Shown here in pieces: positions 34,955 to 43,503 of a DNA stretch of 64,000 bases. A model generated the notes under the pieces. It searched no databases. It worked only from the letters and a program-made list of their open reading frames with translations, and was not told the DNA's origin. The translations under genes were made by a program, and so were the position numbers. Numbering within the stretch: position 1 is the stretch's first letter; every line of letters starts with the position of its first letter. The DNA is from Bacteroidota bacterium (GTDB lineage: Bacteria; Bacteroidota; Ignavibacteria; UBA10030; UBA8401): positions 372,001 through 436,000 of the forward strand of contig DATJPT010000008.1 of assembly GCA_035506275.1 (NCBI GenBank). Reading direction: 5' to 3'.

Positions 34955-35374
34955 ATGATCATGGGATGTATTTTTTGCAAGATCATTGCCAAAGAAACCC
35001 CGGCTGAAATTCTCTTCGAGAACGACTGCGCAATTTCAATTCTTGATGTCAATCCGATCCATTACGGCCACGCTCTTGTTATTCCCAAAAACCATCATAG
35101 AGATTTCCTCGATGTCCCTGAGAACGAGCTGGCAGGCATCATGCATGCTGTTCACGTGGTTTCCCACGCGTTGGTCAAGAGCTTCGATCTCAAAGGGTTC
35201 AACTTTTTCTCGAACAACGGCCCCGTTGCCGGACAATCAGTTTTTCATTTCCATATCCACATCACACCGCGCTACGAAGGCGACAATATCCGTTTTGTGC
35301 TCCAGCTGAAACGTTATCAAGGTTCGGATATGAACGAAGTTGCCTCAAGAATCCGCGCTGCGATTCACGAATAA
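34955..35374 (+). CDS. HIT-family nucleotide hydrolase/transferase
   Basis: 139 residues. GAGGAG (34944-34949) precedes ATG 34955 by 5 bases; ATG 34961 is also possible. The N-terminal CIFCKII pair, LDVNPIHYGHALVIPKNH and the C-terminal histidine triad QSVFHFHIHITPRY are those of Hint/HIT proteins, which hydrolyse nucleoside phosphoramidates or related nucleotides in the cytoplasm. Followed by the isocitrate dehydrogenase gene after 21 bases, so they probably share a transcript. The precise substrate is unknown. Confidence 0.93.
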   Translation: MIMGCIFCKIIAKETPAEILFENDCAISILDVNPIHYGHALVIPKNHHRDFLDVPENELAGIMHAVHVVSHALVKSFDLKGFNFFSNNGPVAGQSVFHFHIHITPRYEGDNIRFVLQLKRYQGSDMNEVASRIRAAIHE

Positions 35375-35395
35375 ACCTCTCAAAAGGAATCTGCT

Positions 35396-36649
35396 ATGCC
35401 GAAGTACGTAAAACTTGTACCGCCGTCATCAGGAAGTAGGATCACCGTCACCGGCGGAAAACTCAACGTTCCGGATAATCCGATCATTTGTTTTATTGAA
35501 GGAGACGGCACGGGACCGGACATCTGGCGCGCCTCGAACAAAGTGTTCGATGCGGCGATCGCGAAGGCGTACAGCGGAAGGAAAAAGATCAGCTGGTTTG
35601 AAGTCTTTGCGGGGGAAAAAGCCAACACCGTCTACGGCGAGAACACATGGCTTCATGACGATACGCTCGAAGCGATCAAGGAATACACCATCGCAATCAA
35701 AGGACCCCTCACGACTCCGGTCGGCAAAGGGATCCGATCCATTAACGTGACCCTACGGCAGATGCTCGATCTGTATGTCTGCCTCCGCCCCGTCCAGTAT
35801 TTTGCCGGCGTCCCTTCCCCCGTGAAACATCCGGAACTCGTGGATATGGTGATCTTCCGCGAAAATACAGAGGACATTTATGCCGGAATCGAATGGAAAG
35901 CCGGGACCCCCGAGGCCCAAAAAATCATCGGCTGGCTTGAAAAAGAAATGGGGGTCAAAAAGATCCGCTTCCCGAAGACCTCAAGCATCGGGATCAAGCC
36001 GGTATCGCAGGAAGGGACTGAGCGGCTTGTCCGCGCGGCGATCACGTACGCGATCGTCAACAAGCGGAAATCAGTGACGCTTGTTCACAAGGGGAACATC
36101 ATGAAATTTACCGAGGGGGGATTCCGCGACTGGGGCTACGAGCTGGCCAAGCGGGAATTTTCAAAGGAAGTCGTTTCGTGGGAAGAGTGCGGCGGCAATC
36201 CTCCCGAGGGGAAAATTTTGATCAAGGATGTCATCGCGGACGCATTCCTGCAGCAGATCCTGACACGTCCGGCCGAATATGAAGTGATCGCTACACTCAA
36301 TTTGAACGGCGACTATATTTCGGATGCACTTGCTGCGCAGGTAGGAGGTATCGGGATCGCCCCCGGTGCAAACATCAATTATCAGAACGGTTATGCGGTC
36401 TTCGAAGCCACGCACGGCACGGCCCCTAAATATGCCGGCTTGGACAAGGTAAATCCCGGCTCGCTAATTCTCAGCGGCGAGATGATGCTTCGGTATCTGG
36501 GATGGACAGAAGCCGCGGATTTGATCTTGAAGGGCCTGAATAAAGCCATTCAGTCCAAGACCGTGACGTACGATTTTGCGCGGCTCATGGAGGGGGCGAA
36601 AGAGGTGAAGTGTTCGGAATTCGGAGAGGCAATCATCAAAAACATGTAA
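35396..36649 (+). CDS. icd: Isocitrate dehydrogenase (NADP-type, Icd)
   Basis: 417 residues, as in the E. coli type enzyme. It has the substrate-binding Ser and Arg in [38 protein letters not shown] and [19 protein letters not shown]. The Lys-Tyr following HGTAP marks NADP specificity in this family. It oxidises isocitrate to 2-oxoglutarate and CO2 in the TCA cycle. The Ser in the SINVT motif is the site phosphorylated by AceK in E. coli; aceK is not in the window. AAAGGA precedes the ATG. The gene lies 21 bases behind the HIT gene and is convergent with dnaG. Confidence 0.95.
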   Translation: MPKYVKLVPPSSGSRITVTGGKLNVPDNPIICFIEGDGTGPDIWRASNKVFDAAIAKAYSGRKKISWFEVFAGEKANTVYGENTWLHDDTLEAIKEYTIAIKGPLTTPVGKGIRSINVTLRQMLDLYVCLRPVQYFAGVPSPVKHPELVDMVIFRENTEDIYAGIEWKAGTPEAQKIIGWLEKEMGVKKIRFPKTSSIGIKPVSQEGTERLVRAAITYAIVNKRKSVTLVHKGNIMKFTEGGFRDWGYELAKREFSKEVVSWEECGGNPPEGKILIKDVIADAFLQQILTRPAEYEVIATLNLNGDYISDALAAQVGGIGIAPGANINYQNGYAVFEATHGTAPKYAGLDKVNPGSLILSGEMMLRYLGWTEAADLILKGLNKAIQSKTVTYDFARLMEGAKEVKCSEFGEAIIKNM

Positions 36650-36727
36650 GGGGATCCGAGAACCCTGTCAATCAAAATTGGAGCACGATAAACTCGGCCT
36701 GAAATGTCTGCCGGAGTGAATTGAACG

Positions 36728-38605
36728 CTATTCTACCGGTCTCTTTAGCTTGGCGTTCTCGATCTCTTTCAGCGACGTAAAGATCTCCTGGTGGCGTTTT
36801 AAAAACTTGACCGTGTCTTCCCCGTTCAATGAAGCATCTTTCATCCTTTGCTGGTTCTCAGCAAGCTCACGTTCAAGAACCTTCTTTTTCAACCGCTTGA
36901 TCGCCCCCTCCGCCCGCTCCAGCGTTCTGGTATCGCTCAACCGTGCACCGACTTTCTCCCATCGGGAACCGAGCTGGTACGGGGTAAACGAAAGCTCAGC
37001 GATGAGCTTCCTCAACGCGTCCGATGATGCACTCTGCAGGATTTGATGAATATCGACCTTGCCGCTGCTGTCGAATTCATCGACCAATATCTGCGCGACT
37101 TCCTTTGTCTGCGGATGAGAGAACTCGTCCGTATGCACGTATGAAAAAATAAACGGGATCATTTGCATCGGTTCTTCAAACGCAACAAGAAGCAGCTCTT
37201 TTTCTTCTACCGGTATTTCCGTCGCCTCCTTGGCCCCCTTGTTCTTTGCATTGTCAACGCCGGCTGCTTCGTTTGAGTTGACTCGCGGAACGGCAAGGAA
37301 ACGATCGGGCACTTTGCGCGTAAATTTCTCCAGCTCGGAAAGAAGCGCTGATTCGTAGAGTTTGTATTTCTCCGCCACGTCCTTGATAAAGAACGTTTGC
37401 CGCAGCGGATCCTTGATCTTCGCGATCGTCTGAACAAGAGTCCGCACCGCTTCCGCCTTCCCTTCCGGCGAATCAAGCTTCCCCTCCCGGCGCAGTGCGT
37501 TCGCCTTAAAATCGACAAACGTGACGGCTTTCGAGAGAACTTCCTGAAAACCGTCCGCTCCTTTCTTTCTCACATAAGAATCCGGGTCATCCCCCTGGGG
37601 GAGCTCCGCGACACGGACATCCAGATTGTTCTCGAGAATGAGGTCGACGCCGCGCGTCATCGCGGAGACTCCGGCGGAGTCGCCGTCATACACGAAGATC
37701 ACGTTTTTGGTGTATCGCGCGATCAATTGGATCTGTTCAACCGTGAGCGCGGTGCCGCTCGATGCCACGACGTTGTGAATGCCCGATTGGAAAACCGAAA
37801 TTAAATCCGCATAGCCTTCGACAAGGATCGCCGAGTCCTTTTCCCGAATCGCTTCCTTTGCCTGATGCAGTCCGTACAGGATCTTGCTCTTATGGTAGAT
37901 GGGGGTTTCCGACGAGTTGATGTACTTGCCGAGCGTATCATCGTCGTATAATTTTCTTGCGCCGAAAGCGATCACTCTGCCGGTCGTCGAAAAGATCGGG
38001 AACATCGCCCGGCCGCGGAATGCGTCATAATGGCCGCCGTCGTCCCGTTTGCGCGCCAGTCCGACCTTCTCCAAATATTCCGGCTTGATCCCCTCATCCC
38101 CCGCTTGCTTTACCAGAGCGTCCCATCCGCGCAGCGAATAGCCGAGGCCGAACCCCGTAATTGTCTTATCGGAGAATCCGCGGGATTGAAAATACTTGAG
38201 GGCGAAATTTCCCTCATCGGTCTTCATTAAATTCCTATAGAACGTCTTCGCGGCAAATGAGCAAGCCGAATAAAGTTTTTCGGTCTCGCTTGCAGATTGC
38301 AACGATTCTTCGGTCCTGACGATCGTGATGCCGGCGCGTTCAGCAAGGATCTCGATCGCCTCAACATACGTCGCCTTCTCCCATTCCATCACGAACTTGA
38401 TCACGTCCCCCCCACGGCTGCAGCCAAAGCAATAGTACATCCCTTTATCGGGACTCACGTTAAATGACGGAGTTTTTTCGGAATGAAACGGACAAAGGCC
38501 GATGTAGTTTTTGCCCCGTTTTTTCAGGCGCACGAAGGTTCCGATATACTCGACAATATCGGTCGCGGCACGGATTTCCTGGATCTTATCGTCTGGGATT
38601 CTCAC
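36728..38605 (-). CDS. dnaG: DNA primase
   Basis: 625 residues. The N-terminal CHC2 zinc ribbon (LCPFHSEKTPSF, then YYCFGCSRGGD), the catalytic core (GYSLRGWDALVK, IFSTTGRVIAFGAR) and the TOPRIM motifs (AILVEGYADLISVFQSG; FVYDGDSAGVSAMTRG; DDPDSYVRKKG) are all present, followed by a helicase-binding C-terminal domain. It makes RNA primers for DNA replication. The gene is followed on its upstream side by a small membrane protein gene 45 bases away, on the same strand. The C-terminal domain is Lys/Glu rich and less conserved, as usual. Confidence 0.96.
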   Translation of the reverse strand: MRIPDDKIQEIRAATDIVEYIGTFVRLKKRGKNYIGLCPFHSEKTPSFNVSPDKGMYYCFGCSRGGDVIKFVMEWEKATYVEAIEILAERAGITIVRTEESLQSASETEKLYSACSFAAKTFYRNLMKTDEGNFALKYFQSRGFSDKTITGFGLGYSLRGWDALVKQAGDEGIKPEYLEKVGLARKRDDGGHYDAFRGRAMFPIFSTTGRVIAFGARKLYDDDTLGKYINSSETPIYHKSKILYGLHQAKEAIREKDSAILVEGYADLISVFQSGIHNVVASSGTALTVEQIQLIARYTKNVIFVYDGDSAGVSAMTRGVDLILENNLDVRVAELPQGDDPDSYVRKKGADGFQEVLSKAVTFVDFKANALRREGKLDSPEGKAEAVRTLVQTIAKIKDPLRQTFFIKDVAEKYKLYESALLSELEKFTRKVPDRFLAVPRVNSNEAAGVDNAKNKGAKEATEIPVEEKELLLVAFEEPMQMIPFIFSYVHTDEFSHPQTKEVAQILVDEFDSSGKVDIHQILQSASSDALRKLIAELSFTPYQLGSRWEKVGARLSDTRTLERAEGAIKRLKKKVLERELAENQQRMKDASLNGEDTVKFLKRHQEIFTSLKEIENAKLKRPVE

Positions 38606-38650
38606 GCAAAAAATTTAGCCAAAAGCGGGATGAGAAACAAGGAAGGGAGA

Positions 38651-39247
38651 TCAGGGTGCAGGCGATGATGAATCCGGGCCGTCCGGAATCGATAGGTTTG
38701 ATGCTTCAAGCCGCTCTTGTTGATACAGCATCAAGGAGAGTCTCACTCCCCATACGACCGCGCCGAGAGCGGCGAGAAGTCCGGTGAAGAAGAACAAATT
38801 CCCGAGCGGCACCCCCCAGTCGAGCATATCATGGTCGCCGAGGAACGTTGCCCAATCGTGCTTCACATGGTGGCCGCCCAGCAGCGGGAGGATCCTTGTT
38901 TCAGCGTCCCGGACATAAATGCTGACATCAACAAGGCTCACGCCGGTAAAGAAAACCGCAACTGGCGCGTTCGCAGATTCTTCCCTCCATGCGACCAAAA
39001 ACCACACGAAGGGGGCCAGCACTTGCATGATCGATCCCCCAAGAATATACAGCGACTCCCCGAACATTCTGAAGAAGAAGTGTCCCGCCTCATGGATGTA
39101 GAGAATAAAAAGATGGATAAGCCATAGAATAGTAGGGAGGTGAAATGCCGGCGTGGGCTCATAAAAATTGAACGGAAGAAGGCACCAGATGTAGAGGAGA
39201 ATGGCGTAACCGAAAAGGCGCAGAATAAAGATCTGTCTCGGCATCAT
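38651..39247 (-). CDS. Small membrane protein with HEAGH zinc motif (M50-like)
   Basis: 198 residues with about five predicted membrane segments. IHEAGHFFF lies in the second segment, and a later charged loop has DAETRILPLLGGHHVKHDW. HExxH inside a membrane helix is typical of site-2 type M50 proteases and relatives, but the family's second motif (NxxPxPxLDG) is not visible. The terminal PDSSSPAP tail is unstructured. I cannot assign a substrate. It is read toward dnaG, ending 46 bases before the dnaG start, so the two may be co-transcribed. Membrane metalloprotease or a protein that merely shares the fold are both possible. Confidence 0.6.
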   Translation of the reverse strand: MMPRQIFILRLFGYAILLYIWCLLPFNFYEPTPAFHLPTILWLIHLFILYIHEAGHFFFRMFGESLYILGGSIMQVLAPFVWFLVAWREESANAPVAVFFTGVSLVDVSIYVRDAETRILPLLGGHHVKHDWATFLGDHDMLDWGVPLGNLFFFTGLLAALGAVVWGVRLSLMLYQQERLEASNLSIPDGPDSSSPAP

Positions 39248-39285
39248 TGTTTCATCTCAAGAGAATCAGCGGAATGTCTCGCCTG

Positions 39286-39321
39286 AAACAACAAGTCCCG
39301 CTCAAAGAACGGGACTGTTGT
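39286..39321 (-). terminator. Hairpin terminator of the kamA operon
   Basis: AGTCCCG (39294-39300) and CGGGACT (39310-39316) form a 7-bp stem with a 9-base loop, extended by ACAAC/GTTGT with one bulge. On the minus strand it runs into TTGTTGTTTC just past the kamA stop. Confidence 0.7.
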
Positions 39322-39323
39322 CG

Positions 39324-40481
39324 TTATTCCGCCATGGCATCGGCGCGCGTCGGCTTGGTTTCGTAGACCTTCTTCCGCGCGGGTTTCGGCCGTTTGCGCA
39401 TATAGCGTTTCTCAAGCTGCGCTTCCGGCTTCTTTTCTTCCTCCTCGACATCGGGGTACTGGTAGATGTCGTACTTGTAATTTCGGAGAATGATGTTATT
39501 GCCGCTCCTGCCGAGCACATATTGCGGGAGCAAAGGAATTTTCCCGCCGCCGCCGGGAGCGTCGATCACGAAATGCGGGATGGCAAGCCCGGAGGTGTGG
39601 CCGCGCAGCTTGTCCATGATGTCCAACCCAACGCTGACCGGAGTGCGGAAATGATTTGCCCCCTTGGTGATGTCCGCCTGGTAGAGATAATACGGGCGCA
39701 CCCTCATGGTCAGCAGCTTGCGCATCAACTCCAGCATGACGTCTGGGTCGTCGTTGACCCCTTTCATCAGCACGGCCTGATTGCCGACCGGAATGCCGGC
39801 GTCGGCAAGCATTTCGCAGGCGCGTTTGGCCTCTGTCGTGCATTCCCACGGGTGATTGAAGTGGGTGTTCACATAGATCGGATGATATTTTTTGAGCATC
39901 TTGCAGAGTTTCGGCGTGATGCGCTGCGGAAGAACGCACGGCATTTTTGTGCCGAGGCGGATGATCTCGACGTGCGGGATCGCGCGGAGCCCGGAAATGA
40001 TCTTCTCGAGCATGACGTCCGTCAGCATGAGCGGGTCGCCCCCAGAAAGAATGATGTCGCGCACCTCAGGATGGGCGGCAATATAGTCAAGACCGGACTG
40101 GATGAACTTCATGCTGATCTTCCCCGAGTCGCCGACTTTTCTTTTTCGGGTGCAGAAACGGCAGTACATCGAACACTGGCTTGTCGTCAGAAAAAGCACA
40201 CGGTCCGGGTACCGGTGTGTGATGCTCGGAACCGGGCTGTCCCCCTCTTCGTTCAGCGGGTCGAGCGGGAAATCGTCGGGGACCAATTCCTGGGCGTCGG
40301 GAATGCACTGGAGCCATATGGGGTCGCCGGGATACCGGATGAGGCTGAGATAGTAGGGGTTGATGCGGATATGAAAAAGGGAGTTGAGCTTGTCCGCAAG
40401 GTCCTTGTCGAAATTGAAACGCTCGACCAGATCCTTGCCGCTGTCCACACTTGCCCGCAACATTTCCTGCCAGAGTTCCAT
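39324..40481 (-). CDS. kamA: Lysine 2,3-aminomutase (KamA/AblA-like radical SAM enzyme)
   Basis: 385 residues. Radical SAM cluster CSMYCRFC near residue 105. PLP-binding Lys in APGGGGKIPLLP near residue 320. The two Asp residues that hold the side-chain amine of lysine in the clostridial enzyme are kept, in YQADITKG and VIDAPGG, which favours lysine over glutamate as substrate. The product would be beta-lysine. The C-terminal tail is rich in Lys and Arg and longer than necessary. It is the last gene of a four-gene run: two ATP-grasp ligases, a GNAT acetyltransferase and this enzyme, suggesting that beta-lysine is acetylated or ligated. EpmB of elongation factor P modification is another KamA-like family, but it lacks these Asp residues. 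Confidence 0.9.
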   Translation of the reverse strand: MELWQEMLRASVDSGKDLVERFNFDKDLADKLNSLFHIRINPYYLSLIRYPGDPIWLQCIPDAQELVPDDFPLDPLNEEGDSPVPSITHRYPDRVLFLTTSQCSMYCRFCTRKRKVGDSGKISMKFIQSGLDYIAAHPEVRDIILSGGDPLMLTDVMLEKIISGLRAIPHVEIIRLGTKMPCVLPQRITPKLCKMLKKYHPIYVNTHFNHPWECTTEAKRACEMLADAGIPVGNQAVLMKGVNDDPDVMLELMRKLLTMRVRPYYLYQADITKGANHFRTPVSVGLDIMDKLRGHTSGLAIPHFVIDAPGGGGKIPLLPQYVLGRSGNNIILRNYKYDIYQYPDVEEEEKKPEAQLEKRYMRKRPKPARKKVYETKPTRADAMAE

Positions 40482-40500
40482 AAAAAAATACCTGAGATAG

Positions 40501-40974
40501 TTAGAGATATTTGCCGTAGATGATCAGATCATCTCCGGGCTTGTAGTAATCGGTAATGCATGCCCGCCGCTGAAATCCTTTTCTCTCGTAGAACGCTCTC
40601 GTCTTTTCGTACTTCGGCGTCGACGATGTTTCAGCGATGATGAGACGCCCTCCCTTTTCCTTTATGCGCTCCTCAACAAACCGAAGAAGTTCCGAGCCGA
40701 TTCCTTTGCCATGAACGGAGGGAGTGACGGCGATCCAGTACAGATCGTATGTTCCCTGCGTCGACGGCGTCGGCCCGATGCACACATACCCGGCAACCTG
40801 CTGGGCGCTATCGACGTAAGAGAATATTTCATAATCGCCCTGCTGCTTGTCGTTCAAACAAATCTCGATCAGTTCGATCGCGACATCGATTTCTTCATTG
40901 CTGAAAACGTCCGTCGCTCTCAAAAGCTTCTCGATCGGTTCTTTGTCCTCGCTTTGAAGCGGGCGGATGTTCAT
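40501..40974 (-). CDS. GNAT N-acetyltransferase, next to kamA
   Basis: 157 residues, a single GNAT domain. The acetyl-CoA P-loop reads VTPSVHGKGIGSELLRFVE, in the Q/RxxGxG/A style (here HGKGIG). YVCIGPTPSTQGTYDLYWIAV and RAFYERKGFQRRA are typical strands. It lies 19 bases from kamA. In archaea and some bacteria kamA-type ablA is paired with the acetyltransferase ablB to make N-epsilon-acetyl-beta-lysine, but AblB proteins are considerably longer. The similarity of context suggests that this enzyme also works on beta-lysine or on a ligated product. The substrate is inferred only. Confidence 0.82.
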   Translation of the reverse strand: MNIRPLQSEDKEPIEKLLRATDVFSNEEIDVAIELIEICLNDKQQGDYEIFSYVDSAQQVAGYVCIGPTPSTQGTYDLYWIAVTPSVHGKGIGSELLRFVEERIKEKGGRLIIAETSSTPKYEKTRAFYERKGFQRRACITDYYKPGDDLIIYGKYL

Positions 40975-41004
40975 TGCTGTCGTAATGAATAAAGCGCGAT
41001 GCGT

Positions 41005-42087
41005 CTAGGGATTTCTTTTCAACGCACACTCGACGATCTTTCCGATCGTCTCATTAAAGGTGTATCCGTACGTCCTCGTCGACCGGATAAACCCCGCATC
41101 GTCGGAAATGTCGGGGTTGGGGTTCACTTCCAGAACGTATGGTTTGTTGTTTTTCGTCAGCCGGAAATCCACGCGCGCGTAATCCCTGCATCCCATGATA
41201 TTGAACGCCTGCAACGCGAGATCCTTCACGCGCGCCTCGATCGTCGGCGGCAGATCGGCCGGACACACTCCTTTTGTTCCCTCGAACTCGACGGAACCCG
41301 TCACCCACTTCGCATCGTACGTCACAATCCTCGGATAGCCGGACGGGAGCCCGGAAAAATCGATCTCCGAGATCGGAAGAACGGTGGGCTTGCCGTTACC
41401 GAGAATAGCGACGTTCAACTCGCGGCCTTCGATGTATTCTTCGACAATGGCCGGCTGGTCATACTGCTGGAAGATGTAGCGGATGCGTTTTTTCAACGCC
41501 GTCAACGACTCGACGATCGAATCGTTGTCAATGCCAACGCTGGCATCCTCTTTGGCAGGCTTCACGATAAGAGGAAACGACAGGTCGAAATCGTCGACCA
41601 CTATTTCATTCAGATGCTTGCAGACAATAAATTTCGCGGTCGGAATACCGTGGAACGAAAGGATCTCCTTCGTACGCGCTTTGTTCAGGCACGTGCCAAG
41701 GGTGACTGTCGGCGAACCGGTGTAAGGGATCTCCATGATCTCGTAAATGCCGGCGACGTGCATCTCATGAATCGCCTGATCGCCGAGCGATTCAACAAGG
41801 TTGAAAATAAGGTCGGGCTTCTCGGACTTCAGAAACTCCAGCAGTTTTTCGACATCGTTGGACATGTTGAAGATCGACGTCTGATACCCAAGTTCACTCA
41901 GCGCGGTCTGAATTTGCTCACGCTCTTCGACCACTCCTACTTCAGACATGTCGATCAGGCCGTTAGCCCGGGCGGTCGCAAGCGCCCCTTCCTGAATCAT
42001 CCCGGACTCCGAGATGAATTTCCGTCCCTCCGACGTCTGAATCGTCGGCTGGTTGAAAATAACCGAAACATGTAGCTTTTTTCTCAT
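41005..42087 (-). CDS. D-Ala-D-Ala ligase-like ATP-grasp enzyme 1
   Basis: 360 residues. GGAG precedes the ATG. ATP-grasp features are clear: PDLIFNLVESLGD, IPYTGSPTVTLGTCLNK, KEILSFHGIPTAKF, VEEYIEGRELNVAILG, and YARVDFRLTKNNKPYVLEVNPNPD with metal-binding Glu and Asn. The overall layout matches DdlA/B. The N-terminus has an unusual insert (about residues 15-60) compared with Ddl. Murein D-Ala-D-Ala synthesis is the standard role, but the pairing with a second, divergent copy and with kamA and a GNAT enzyme suggests a specialised peptide or amino-acid ligase. Its substrate is unknown. Confidence 0.82.
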   Translation of the reverse strand: MRKKLHVSVIFNQPTIQTSEGRKFISESGMIQEGALATARANGLIDMSEVGVVEEREQIQTALSELGYQTSIFNMSNDVEKLLEFLKSEKPDLIFNLVESLGDQAIHEMHVAGIYEIMEIPYTGSPTVTLGTCLNKARTKEILSFHGIPTAKFIVCKHLNEIVVDDFDLSFPLIVKPAKEDASVGIDNDSIVESLTALKKRIRYIFQQYDQPAIVEEYIEGRELNVAILGNGKPTVLPISEIDFSGLPSGYPRIVTYDAKWVTGSVEFEGTKGVCPADLPPTIEARVKDLALQAFNIMGCRDYARVDFRLTKNNKPYVLEVNPNPDISDDAGFIRSTRTYGYTFNETIGKIVECALKRNP

Positions 42088-42152
42088 ACCATACTCCGTA
42101 TTTGTGAAATAAGCCTGTCTGTATCTCGTTCTTTTTCAACTAGTTAGGGGCG

Positions 42153-43229
42153 CTACAGCAACTTACAGCGCTTGCGGGCCTCATCGAGTACACGATTGAG
42201 CATTTCGTCATATGACATGCCCGCAGCCCGCGCTGCTTTTGGATAACACGAATTGTCTTCCGGCTTCGGAAGAATGCCGGGAAGAGGGTTGATTTCAATG
42301 ATATTCGGGACTCCGTTCTTGTCCAGCCGCACATCGATGCGCGACCAATCGCGGCATCTCAACACCTTGTATGCGTCCTTGCAAGGCTTTACAATGGAAT
42401 CATTGAGCGCCGGCGTCAATCGGGCGGGGCATTCGAAGATATCGAGCGGATTCGACGCCTGATCCCAGATCCACTTCGCTTCAAACGAATAGATCGGGTT
42501 GACGCCCTTCGGGAGCGAATCAAACTTTATCTCGACGATCGGCAGGGCTCGAGCATCATCCCCGTTGCCAAGCATAGCAACCGTAAACTCACGCCCCGGC
42601 AAAAATTCTTCAACAATCACGGGCTCGTTATAGGTCACAAGGACGTTTTCGACCTGCGCCTGCAGTTCCTTTTGATTCCGCACAAGCGAAGCATCGAAAA
42701 TTCCCTTGCTCGACCCCTCATTCAACGGCTTCACCATGCACGGGAAATTTGTGCGCAAAGCCGAAAGGTCCGCGAGAGAATACAGAACCGAAAATTTTGC
42801 TGTGGGAATTTTATAGTAGGAAAGGATCTCTTTTGCCCGGGACTTGTCGAGGCAGACCGCAAGGGTAAGCGCATCGGACCCGGAATAGGGGATGTTGAGC
42901 ATCTCCAGCATCGCAGGAATTTGTGCTTCGCGTGAAACACCGAATTGTCCCTCGGCGATGTTGAAGACGATCTCCGGACGGCGGCCGCGAAGTTTTTCAA
43001 ACGCATCTTCATCGGCTTCGATCATCGTCACGGAGTGGCGGAGAGCAAGCGCGTCGCGGACAGCAGTCACAGTTTCAATCGTGTCCCACTCCGCGTACGT
43101 ATCAGCGCTCGTTGACTTCTCTGCTATTTGCGTACTGACATCAGTGATGTTCTGACTAGAAGGCTCGACGCCGTTTTCGGCGGCATCGGATTCTTCCTTC
43201 TTCATGTTGTAGACTAGCGCTACGTCCAT
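42153..43229 (-). CDS. D-Ala-D-Ala ligase-like ATP-grasp enzyme 2
   Basis: 358 residues, first gene of the cluster. The N-terminus carries a low-complexity acidic stretch (residues about 10-45, with many Ser, Glu and Thr). ATP-grasp elements: PEIVFNIAEGQFG, IPYSGSDALTLAVCLDK, KEILSYYKIPTAKF, VEEFLPGREFTVAMLGNG, SRIDVRLDKNGVPNIIEINPLPG. It is related to ligase 1 but clearly distinct. The two are separated by 65 bases. A good promoter with a 5' leader of about 75 bases lies upstream (43314-43341). The substrate is unknown; the context is a candidate beta-lysine peptide or osmolyte pathway. Confidence 0.82.
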   Translation of the reverse strand: MDVALVYNMKKEESDAAENGVEPSSQNITDVSTQIAEKSTSADTYAEWDTIETVTAVRDALALRHSVTMIEADEDAFEKLRGRRPEIVFNIAEGQFGVSREAQIPAMLEMLNIPYSGSDALTLAVCLDKSRAKEILSYYKIPTAKFSVLYSLADLSALRTNFPCMVKPLNEGSSKGIFDASLVRNQKELQAQVENVLVTYNEPVIVEEFLPGREFTVAMLGNGDDARALPIVEIKFDSLPKGVNPIYSFEAKWIWDQASNPLDIFECPARLTPALNDSIVKPCKDAYKVLRCRDWSRIDVRLDKNGVPNIIEINPLPGILPKPEDNSCYPKAARAAGMSYDEMLNRVLDEARKRCKLL

Positions 43230-43313
43230 TCAGGGGAGTACCAAAAGAACTTTTCGATACCTTTCATACTGGTTGCCGATACGATGACTCTTTCTTGCCC
43301 AACTCTAGTTACA

Positions 43314-43341
43314 AATATAATGTTTTTAGACACGTTGTCAA
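43314..43341 (-). promoter_or_regulatory. sigma70-type promoter of the ATP-grasp/kamA operon
   Basis: On the minus strand TTGACA (43341-43336), 16 bases, TATATT (43319-43314). It sits in an AT-rich spacer between recG (ends 43504) and the first ligase gene (starts 43229). The -35 box is a perfect consensus. No terminator for recG was recognised in the remaining 160 bases; recG reads toward this region from the same strand, so some read-through is possible. Confidence 0.65.
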
Positions 43342-43503
43342 GAAAAAAGTAGCACTTTTCTTAGGAAACGAGGCCAAAGTTGTCAGAGTGGCAGACTCTT
43401 TGATAGGGAAGATTTTGGAAAAAAAATTTCTTCGTCTCTCCATGCGAAGTAGAGACAGGAAATGTTTTCGGAAAAAGTTTTGAGACAATTTTTTAGGAAA
43501 GGA

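Noticed and set aside
40501..40974. AblB (beta-lysine acetyltransferase) as a firm name
   Set aside because: The protein is far shorter than known AblB enzymes; only the kamA neighbourhood supports it, so it is described as a GNAT enzyme.
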